Of a stretch of DNA of 37,611 nt, positions 31,800-37,611 are shown one piece after another. The translations under genes were made by a program, and so were the position numbers. The notes below the pieces were generated by a model. That model saw only the letters and a list, made by a program, of their open reading frames with translations, was not told the DNA's origin and ran no database searches. How positions within the stretch are numbered: position 1 is the stretch's first letter; every line of letters starts with the position of its first letter. The stretch is from a virus: positions 1 to 37,611 of IMG/VR virus record IMGVR_UViG_3300045417_000507, one strand, 5' to 3'.

Positions 31800-32638
31800 T
31801 CGAAGTTTCTCTAAGGGATACAACCTTTTCCCATGTACCAGATGGCATAGGATTAGGAAATACAAAAATTAGTCAAATAAAATTTAATAGAAACTCAGAA
31901 GAATGGTTAGATATTTGTTTTTTTACAGATGGAAATATAAAAAATAATGATATTTTAAAAAGCAAAAGTAAGATTAATATAGCTTGGATAATCGAACCGT
32001 TATCCATTAATCTAGAAACATACGAAAAAGCATATCAAAATATAGATAAATATGATTATATTTTAACTCATAATTTAAATTTAATAAATGTTGATAGTAA
32101 AAAATGTTTTTATTATCCGTTTGGAGGATGTTGGATCAAACCAGAAGATAGAAAAGTATATGATAAAACTAAAAATTTTTCTATTATTGCTTCTGCAAAA
32201 AACTGGACTGTAGGCCACAGATTAAGACATGAAATTATAAAAAGATTTAATCAAAAAATAGATCTAATATGTGGAGAAGGTTATAAACCAATTGATTCTA
32301 AATTAGAAGCATTAAAAGATTATCGTTATTCTTTTATAATTGAAAATGACGATGATGATACATATTTTTCAGAAAAACTTATTGATTCACTAACGACAGG
32401 AACAATACCAATATTTTGGGGTAGCAAAATTGATTCATTTTTTGATATGAACGGTATTATTCGTTTAGATAATTTAGATCAAATAGAAGATCTTTTTAAG
32501 AAATGTGATTCAATATTTTATCAATCTAAAAAAGAAAGTATACTAAATAACTTTGAAATTGCAAATCAATTTGTATGTCCAGAAGATTGGATTTATCATA
32601 ACTTTTTAACTATAATATCAAAAGGAAATGAAATATGA
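31796..32638 (+). CDS. GT10 alpha-1,3-fucosyltransferase-like
   Basis: A 280-residue protein starting at ATG 31796 (ATGA overlap with the GT11 stop). YRYSFIIENDDDDTYFSEKLIDSLTTGTIPIFWG (about residues 180-213) is the GT10 signature (F-x-x-E-N-x...Y-x-[ST]-E-K...G-x-[VI]-P-[IV]-[YF]-W-G). The N-terminal half is acceptor-facing and divergent. It would add fucose to a second position. Its end overlaps the methyltransferase start by four bases. Confidence 0.83.
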   Translation: MIEVSLRDTTFSHVPDGIGLGNTKISQIKFNRNSEEWLDICFFTDGNIKNNDILKSKSKINIAWIIEPLSINLETYEKAYQNIDKYDYILTHNLNLINVDSKKCFYYPFGGCWIKPEDRKVYDKTKNFSIIASAKNWTVGHRLRHEIIKRFNQKIDLICGEGYKPIDSKLEALKDYRYSFIIENDDDDTYFSEKLIDSLTTGTIPIFWGSKIDSFFDMNGIIRLDNLDQIEDLFKKCDSIFYQSKKESILNNFEIANQFVCPEDWIYHNFLTIISKGNEI

Positions 32639-33402
32639 ATCAAACAAGCATTAGTGATACTCAAAAGTATAAAAACGCATGCAAAATGGCAACGATAAGT
32701 GATTTTCATTTTGATTTTTTTAAAAAAGATCAAGCCTATACAGAGATATTAGAACACGTAAATCAAGAACAAGGTCAAATGTATAAAGAATATTTAGACA
32801 TACATTTCTCTGATTATAAAACAAAGCTTGATAAATTTAAAGAAAATGATATATATGGTAGTCCAGCAGTTTTTAACTATGCTGATTTAGGATTAATATC
32901 CCCAACAACTTTAAGATATATTAAGGTATTATCAGATCTAAAAAATTTATATGGATCATTAGATAATTTTAATATTGTAGAAATTGGCGTTGGATATGGC
33001 GGTCAATGTAAAATTATAAATGACTTCTTTAATATCAGTAAATATTATTTAATTGATTTAGATGAAGCTTCTAGTCTAGCAAATAAATACCTCAATAGAT
33101 TAAATGTGAACAGCGCAGAGGTTATACGTTTTCAAGATCTACCAAATATAAATCTTAATTTCGATTTGATAATTAGCAACTATGCATTTACAGAGATAGA
33201 TAAAAATATACAAGACATATATATTGAAAAAATATTAAGAAAATCTAAGCATGGTTATATAACATGTAATTTTATAAGTCATTTTTGTAATATAGATTCA
33301 TATAGCCTCGAACAACTAGAATCAAAATTATTAGAATTTAATACAAAAAGAGCAGCAGAATATCCTTTGACTCATAAAGATAATTTAATTTTATATTGGT
33401 AA
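32635..33402 (+). CDS. Putative sugar O-methyltransferase
   Basis: A 255-residue protein. A helical N-terminal part precedes the SAM-binding FNIVEIGVGYGGQCKII (about 112-128), then YYLIDLDEAS and FDLIISNYAFTEIDKNIQ (motif IV region). The order and the GVGYGGQ loop match the putative sugar O-methyltransferase family often found in O-antigen clusters. AGGA nine bases upstream of the ATG. It is followed directly by a decayed gene. Confidence 0.75.
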   Translation: MNQTSISDTQKYKNACKMATISDFHFDFFKKDQAYTEILEHVNQEQGQMYKEYLDIHFSDYKTKLDKFKENDIYGSPAVFNYADLGLISPTTLRYIKVLSDLKNLYGSLDNFNIVEIGVGYGGQCKIINDFFNISKYYLIDLDEASSLANKYLNRLNVNSAEVIRFQDLPNINLNFDLIISNYAFTEIDKNIQDIYIEKILRKSKHGYITCNFISHFCNIDSYSLEQLESKLLEFNTKRAAEYPLTHKDNLILYW

Positions 33403-33671
33403 ATGATTCCAAAATTAATACATTTAATTTGGCTAGGAAATAATAAGCCAAAAATATTCGAAGAAACTTTAAAAATGTCGAGATTTACAGCGGCTCTACA
33501 ATAGATACTTTAAAAAAGTTTATATGTTTTAAAAGATTAATATTAAGTTTCGGGACATATAGCTGGTGGATGGGATTTTTAAGTAATGCCTCAAAAATAT
33601 ATATGAAAGATAAAATAGATAATGATATAGATTTAGTGGTAAGAGATAACCCAAATTATATTATAATATAA
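33403..33671 (+). pseudogene. Fused remnants of two glycosyltransferase genes
   Basis: From ATG 33403 the frame reads MIPKLIHLIWLGNNKPKIFE, the typical start of DxD-type GT32 glycosyltransferases, but stops at 33504 after 33 residues. In the next frame from about 33469 to TAA 33671 it reads VEIYSGSTIDTLKKF, then ILSFGTYSWWMGFLSNASKIY, the C-terminal end of a different glycosyltransferase (SWW type). A deletion seems to have joined the two ends. Neither piece can fold as an enzyme. Confidence 0.75.
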
Positions 33672-33673
33672 TA

Positions 33674-33702
33674 TTGATTTTTATTTAAATTAAGGATAAT
33701 AT
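33674..33702 (+). promoter_or_regulatory. Sigma-70-type promoter of gmd
   Basis: TTGATT (33674-33679), 17 bases, TAATAT (33697-33702), ending six bases before the ATG at 33709. It gives gmd and the recombination genes a promoter of their own behind the decayed gene. Confidence 0.6.
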
Positions 33703-33708
33703 CATATT

Positions 33709-34854
33709 ATGAACTCAAATTTTCAAGAAACATATTATGGCAAAAAGATAGATACTTGCAATATTCTTAATATTGAAGATGCCAGCAGGATAATTAACGG
33801 AAGGAAAACGGTAGTAATAACTGGCGTTACTGGTCAAGATGGTAGTCATATGGTGGATTTTTTACTTAAAAATACAGACTATTTAATATTTGGCGGAGTC
33901 AGAAGATTAAGCGTTTATAATCATGAAAACATTAGACATATTGATTCTGATCGATTTTATTTAATAAATTTCGATTTAACAGACTCTCATTCAATAGCAA
34001 GAACAATAGAAAAATTACAACCTGATTATTTTATTAATTTTGCCGCTCAAAGCTTTGTTGCAAGTAGCTGGGATTTCGCAAGACAAACTTGGCAAACTAA
34101 TTCTACAGCAGTTCTTGATATCTTAGAAGCTATAAGACTTTATAAACCATCTTGTAGGCTTTATCAAGCTGGTTCAAGTGAGGAATTTGGAAATGTTCAA
34201 TATATACCTCAAGATGAAAATCATCCACTAAGGCCAAGAAGTCCATATGGCGCAAGTAAAGCCGCTTCTAGACAATTAGTAAAAGTATATAGGGAATCTT
34301 ATAATATTTACGCAATACAAGGATGGCTGTTCAATCACGAAGGCATTAGAAGAAACGAACAGTTTGTGACAAGAAAAATTACAAAAAATGTAACAAGAAT
34401 TTATAATGCTATAAAAAATAATGAAAATTTTAAACCACTAGAGCTTGGAAATATTGAAGCAAAAAGAGATTGGAGTGATGCAGAGGATTTTGTAGAAGGA
34501 GTATGGATGATGTTAAATCAAGATAAGTATAATCCAAATTATAATGGTATTCCAAAAGAGTACATATTTTCTTCTAATGAAACTCATACAATTAAAGAAT
34601 TCGCAGAGAAAGCTTTTAAATTTGCGGGTATCGAAGGCCAATGGATTGGAGAGGGAGAACATACGATTTTTATTGATAAAAACAAAAAAACTTTAATACA
34701 AATCAATCCAGCATTTTATAGGCCAGCAGAGGTTGAAATATTATTAGGAGACTCTACAAAAGCTAGAAAAGAATTAAATTGGAAACCTAGAATTTCATTT
34801 GACAATTTAGTAAAGAAAATGGTAGAATGGGATATTGAAAATATCAAATCATAA
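33709..34854 (+). CDS. gmd: GDP-mannose 4,6-dehydratase
   Basis: A 381-residue short-chain dehydrogenase converting GDP-D-mannose to GDP-4-keto-6-deoxymannose, precursor of GDP-L-fucose, GDP-rhamnose or GDP-perosamine. NAD(P) loop VVITGVTGQDGSHM (about 35-48), NFAAQSFVASSW, GSSEEFG (catalytic Ser156) and SPYGASKAASRQ with Tyr180 and Lys184. NHEGIRRNEQFVTRKI is the substrate loop typical of Gmd. An N-terminal extension of about 33 residues precedes the fold. No GDP-fucose synthase is visible in the window; it may lie elsewhere or come from the host. Confidence 0.92.
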   Translation: MNSNFQETYYGKKIDTCNILNIEDASRIINGRKTVVITGVTGQDGSHMVDFLLKNTDYLIFGGVRRLSVYNHENIRHIDSDRFYLINFDLTDSHSIARTIEKLQPDYFINFAAQSFVASSWDFARQTWQTNSTAVLDILEAIRLYKPSCRLYQAGSSEEFGNVQYIPQDENHPLRPRSPYGASKAASRQLVKVYRESYNIYAIQGWLFNHEGIRRNEQFVTRKITKNVTRIYNAIKNNENFKPLELGNIEAKRDWSDAEDFVEGVWMMLNQDKYNPNYNGIPKEYIFSSNETHTIKEFAEKAFKFAGIEGQWIGEGEHTIFIDKNKKTLIQINPAFYRPAEVEILLGDSTKARKELNWKPRISFDNLVKKMVEWDIENIKS

Positions 34855-35179
34855 GCTTTGTCAATTTATAGTAAAAAAATTTATTAAAGGTAATATTAAT
34901 TGGCCAAGAGAGATTAAAATAGCGCAAAAATTAGTAAAAAGATTCAATTCTTTTGAGTTTTGGTATAATCTTAGAGAGCTAGGAAGTCCGCCTCCATCCT
35001 TAGCCTGGTTTCTTAAATCCGAAGGAAAAGCTTTCATATTAAAGGAATATGAAGAATTTAATTTAAATTTAAATCAAGAACTCATAAATTTAAATAAAAA
35101 TAAAATAGGAGAAGATAAAAAAGTTTGCCAAAAACCAAAAACACTGGTAGAATTTATTAGATATGGGAAGAAAACTTAG
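34835..35179 (+). CDS. Hypothetical protein between gmd and recA
   Basis: A 114-residue basic protein from TTG 34835, overlapping gmd by 20 bases and the RecA gene by 17. It reads KLCQFIVKKFIKGNINWPREIKIAQKL, then FEFWYNLRELGSPPPSLAWFL. The second block looks like a conserved phage motif but I cannot name it. Position directly before the recombinase suggests a DNA-related role (weak inference). Confidence 0.65.
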   Translation: MKISNHKLCQFIVKKFIKGNINWPREIKIAQKLVKRFNSFEFWYNLRELGSPPPSLAWFLKSEGKAFILKEYEEFNLNLNQELINLNKNKIGEDKKVCQKPKTLVEFIRYGKKT

Positions 35180-36305
35180 AGAAGAGGCGGTTGAATTATC
35201 TGGACCAAGCGCGTCAGATAGATTATTATCTTTTTTAAAAGATAATAAAGAAGATCATTATAATTTTCAAGAAGAAACTTATTATAAAGTATCTACTGGT
35301 AGTCTTAATTTAGATATAGCTACAAGCGGTGGTTTATGTCCAGGTTTGCACAGATTTATTGGTATGAATGAAGGCGGTAAAACGTCGGAGGCTCTGGAGG
35401 TAGCTAAAAATTTTCTCAAAACAATAGACCAGTCTAGGGCATTACTTTTTAAAGCGGAAGGTCGTCTTAGCAAAGAAGTCAAAGAAAGATCTGGAATTAA
35501 ATTTGTAACTGACCCAAAAGAATGGGTGGATGGCACATGTTTTGTATTTGAATGCAATATTTTTGAAACTGTATCAGAATTAATGAAAGATTTGATTCAA
35601 TCAAATCATGAAAATAAAAGATATATCTTTATTCTTGATTCGGTTGATGGTCTTGTTACAAAAAACGATAAAGAAAAAACGTTTAGTGAAGCAACTAAAG
35701 TGGCGGGTGGCGCAGTTATTTCATCAATGCTTATGAAGAAGATTTCTCTTGCGTTATCTAAACGTGGACACATGGCTATTTTTATAAGTCAAGTTCGCTC
35801 AGATATTAAGCTTGATCCTTACGCCGCAAATAAAGAAGTAAGACAAACTAGCGCGACTGGCGGTAATGCTTTATTGCATTTTGCAAATTGGATTCTTGAA
35901 TTTGAACCTCGCTATAACAAAGACCTTATTCTTGAAAAACCAAATGAAAAATATGATCCAGTAAAAAATAAAATCATTGGACATAATGTAAAAATTGCTA
36001 TTAAAAAATCCACAAACGAAACAACTAACTCTAAAGTTCAATACCCAATTAAATATGGCAGGAAAGACGGCTCATCTGTTTGGAGAGAGTATGAGATAAT
36101 AGATCAAATATTGTCTTGGGAATTTGCTACAGCTAAAGGCGCGTGGGTAACATTTTCGGATGAGATTATAGAAGAATTTAAAAAATCTAATATTGAACTT
36201 AAAAAACAACATCAAGGCATAGATAATCTAAGGTCTTATTTAGAACAAAACAAAGAAATTACAAATTACTTTTATACTAAGTTTATTAACACGCTTGCAT
36301 CATGA
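35163..36305 (+). CDS. recA: RecA/UvsX-like recombinase
   Basis: A 380-residue strand-exchange ATPase. Walker A is GMNEGGKTSEAL (about 67-78), Walker B RYIFILDSVDGL (about 150-161). ISQVRSDIKLDPYAANKEVRQTSATGGNALLHFANW covers the L1-L2 DNA-binding region and the GGNAL element. The N-terminal part differs from bacterial RecA, and the C-terminal 100 residues are phage-specific. It could drive recombination between the near-identical variable-family copies. It overlaps the nuclease gene by four bases. Confidence 0.88.
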   Translation: MGRKLREEAVELSGPSASDRLLSFLKDNKEDHYNFQEETYYKVSTGSLNLDIATSGGLCPGLHRFIGMNEGGKTSEALEVAKNFLKTIDQSRALLFKAEGRLSKEVKERSGIKFVTDPKEWVDGTCFVFECNIFETVSELMKDLIQSNHENKRYIFILDSVDGLVTKNDKEKTFSEATKVAGGAVISSMLMKKISLALSKRGHMAIFISQVRSDIKLDPYAANKEVRQTSATGGNALLHFANWILEFEPRYNKDLILEKPNEKYDPVKNKIIGHNVKIAIKKSTNETTNSKVQYPIKYGRKDGSSVWREYEIIDQILSWEFATAKGAWVTFSDEIIEEFKKSNIELKKQHQGIDNLRSYLEQNKEITNYFYTKFINTLAS

Positions 36306-36721
36306 GGTTACTAAATATTAGCGGTAAATTCGTTAATAAAAATGTAAGAAATTATCTTATAGATTGGGAAGGTAAAAGTCGTAGTAAATTACAATTTAAA
36401 TTTAAACAATTTTTTTATCCTTATTGGAAAAATCATATTGTTTATGAAGAATTTCCCGTATATGGAAGTATGCTTAAAGTTGATATATTAAATGCAACAA
36501 AAAAGATAGCAGTTGAGATACAAGGCAATCAACACGAATCATTTAATGAATTTTTTCATGATCATTCTAGATTAAAATATCTTCAAAGTATAAAAAGAGA
36601 TGTAAAAAAAGAAAAATGGTTAGATATGAATGAATTTAAATTCCTTGAATTATATGAAAATGATTTAAAAAATTTATCACCACAATATATAGAAGAAAAA
36701 ACTGGAATTTTAATTATTTAA
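36302..36721 (+). CDS. PD-(D/E)xK-type nuclease-like protein
   Basis: A 139-residue protein. The core VYGSMLKVDILNATKKIAVEIQGNQH (about residues 53-78) fits the D...E-x-Q/K pattern of the PD-(D/E)xK fold (Asp in KVDIL, Glu and Gln in VEIQG). A helical, charged tail follows. The arrangement resembles small very-short-patch-repair or phage endonucleases. Coupled by a four-base overlap to RecA, so it likely works in recombination or repair. Confidence 0.65.
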   Translation: MRLLNISGKFVNKNVRNYLIDWEGKSRSKLQFKFKQFFYPYWKNHIVYEEFPVYGSMLKVDILNATKKIAVEIQGNQHESFNEFFHDHSRLKYLQSIKRDVKKEKWLDMNEFKFLELYENDLKNLSPQYIEEKTGILII

Positions 36722-36726
36722 GTGTA
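36720..36726 (+). promoter_or_regulatory. AAGTGTA start-proximal motif
   Basis: AAGTGTA overlapping the nuclease stop codon, then ten bases and GTG 36737. The spacing matches the other sites and favours GTG over the TTG at 36734. Confidence 0.5.
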
Positions 36727-36736
36727 AAACTTTTTG

Positions 36737-37015
36737 GTGACAAATAAGAAAAAAACCTTTAAAATACCAGATTCTCTTCTTAAACAAATTGATGAATGCA
36801 GTTTTGGTGGATATATTCTTTTTAATTTTTCAAGCAAAGGTGAGCCTCAAGTATTTACAAAATTTGATAATCAAATAAATGCCATGGCTATTTTATATTA
36901 TGTAAATACTTGGAGTCAAAGCGTAGATCAATTAAATTTACAAGCTACGACAGATCAAATAGCAAAAACGAGTCATGATGATGAAGATGGTTTTGGTGAA
37001 GAAAATAAAAATTAA
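36737..37015 (+). CDS. Small acidic-tailed phage protein
   Basis: A 92-residue protein from GTG 36737. It has a basic start (TNKKKTFKIPDSLLKQI), a compact middle with GGYILFNFSSKGEPQVF, then an acidic tail (HDDEDGFGEENKN). The fold is not recognised. Late-type motif upstream. It converges with variable copy 5 seven bases away; no terminator hairpin is visible between them. Confidence 0.65.
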   Translation: MTNKKKTFKIPDSLLKQIDECSFGGYILFNFSSKGEPQVFTKFDNQINAMAILYYVNTWSQSVDQLNLQATTDQIAKTSHDDEDGFGEENKN

Positions 37016-37022
37016 TTTTCAT

Positions 37023-37611
37023 TCAAATCCCGCGATCGTAACCGTTAAATTTGGCTTCTAAATTAGCGTTAATAATTGGATTATGTCCACCTAGGTTCGC
37101 AAGCGGATGCCAAACTGGAACACTATAATTAGTAGTATTTATTTTTAATCTTAAGATTGCTTGGGCGGGATGACTCGCTCGTGGGTATGTATCGAATCCT
37201 GCCTCATCCCCTCGCTGTGGCGAGGGAGCAAGACATATGTATCGCATTGCTGGGTAATAAAGGTCATTATATCTATAGCAAGTCTCATAGTAATCACTCG
37301 GTTCAAAAAATACTATATCTTCATAATTATTTATTGTACATCCATCTTCCCCCGCTCCCATAAAAGAAAAACCAATATGTGCATTACATACTCTTTCTTT
37401 TACATCTGAACTTGCTTCATTAAGCGGTATAGAACTTCCACACGATGAGAAAGTATTTGTACTTCCAGGGTCATAATCGTCGTACGGAGGAATAATAACA
37501 GTGCAAGAAGATTTAGGTTCGCTATAACCAATTACTCTCCAAAATAAATGCATCATATCATCTAAACTTAATCCTACTGCATAAGGATAATTTAGCCATG
37601 GGTGACCAAGA
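37023..37611 (-). CDS. Variable paralog family, copy 5 (partial, runs off right edge)
   Basis: The open frame continues past the window end (HPWLNYPYAVGLSLDDMMHLFW), so the N-terminus is not seen. It is the closest relative of copy 1: long blocks are base-identical (for instance around GSTNTFSSCGSSIPLN, and KINTTNYSV), with point changes nearby. Three segments are replaced outright: NRKAND...SPG by MGAGEDG; PPPAIF... by SPQRGDEAGFDTYPRASHPAQ; and the C-terminus. One codon (Tyr) is inserted at PPYDD. The replaced loop at 37155-37240 is very GC-rich and contains CCCTCGC/GCGAGGG and GGGATGA/TCATCCC inverted repeats. Confidence 0.8.
   Translation of the reverse strand, partial: LGHPWLNYPYAVGLSLDDMMHLFWRVIGYSEPKSSCTVIIPPYDDYDPGSTNTFSSCGSSIPLNEASSDVKERVCNAHIGFSFMGAGEDGCTINNYEDIVFFEPSDYYETCYRYNDLYYPAMRYICLAPSPQRGDEAGFDTYPRASHPAQAILRLKINTTNYSVPVWHPLANLGGHNPIINANLEAKFNGYDRGI

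Overview
The window reads as part of a large, AT-rich tailed bacteriophage (Caudoviricetes), not a bacterial chromosome. It has dense overlapping genes and a virus-style set of nucleotide enzymes: class Ia ribonucleotide reductase NrdA/NrdB, dCMP deaminase, a dNMP kinase, short adenylosuccinate synthetase and CBS-less IMP dehydrogenase. It also carries a RecA-like recombinase, a phage-type sigma factor, many small phage-type proteins and its own tmRNA. Promoters close to TTGACA-N17-TATAAT point to a bacterial host with ordinary sigma-70. The host cannot be named from the sequence; one small exported protein resembles, from memory, a gammaproteobacterial family.

Layout. 1-5965 (minus strand): small phage proteins, a calcineurin-type phosphoesterase, an HNH-like nuclease, UV-damage endonuclease, a GTTAGCAAATAT repeat patch, an exported protein, a flavodoxin-fold reductase, a methyltransferase split by a -1 frame change at A AAA AAC, and adenylosuccinate synthetase. 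6019-8558 (plus): two members of a variable paralog family starting MPCPLTSDLEYPDYVKK, separated by a 415-base gap that looks like a structured RNA; the second is followed by a small nucleotidyltransferase-like gene. 8563-17129 (minus): membrane and small proteins, NrdB/NrdA, a glycosyltransferase, an SSB-like protein, the sigma factor, dNMP kinase, an exported repeat protein, dCMP deaminase and a 22-residue membrane peptide. 17209-18760 (plus): IMP dehydrogenase and two small proteins. 18747-22871 (minus): membrane coiled-coil protein, glycosyltransferase, two more variable paralogs and a second nucleotidyltransferase-like gene. 22918-37015 (plus): a small protein, the tmRNA, a 786-residue probable virion protein, a 29-residue protein sharing its C-terminal end, a glycosylation cassette including GT10 and GT11 fucosyltransferase-like enzymes and GDP-mannose 4,6-dehydratase, then RecA and a nuclease. 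A fifth variable paralog runs off the right edge.

Two promoter classes can be read by eye. Metabolic or early-type genes (UvdE, exported protein, PurA, SSB-like, dCMP deaminase operon, GuaB, SEC-C protein, Gmd) have sigma-70 boxes whose -10 ends only 5-10 bases before the start codon, which predicts leaderless mRNAs. Probable late genes (variable paralogs, nucleotidyltransferase, membrane proteins) share AAGTGTA or a close variant 9-10 bases before the start codon. The sigma factor at 14993-15592 is the obvious candidate to read the second class.

The most interesting candidate system is the paralog family. Its 5' 111 bases are nearly identical between copies on opposite strands. Downstream, conserved blocks alternate with loops that differ in length and sequence and are strikingly GC-rich (Gly/Pro/Ala/Arg codons) in an AT-rich genome. 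Two of the five copies sit beside a small protein with a Pol-beta-type G-S...D-x-D signature. This suggests a diversifying adhesin or surface-protein system; its mechanism and the enzyme's role are inference only.
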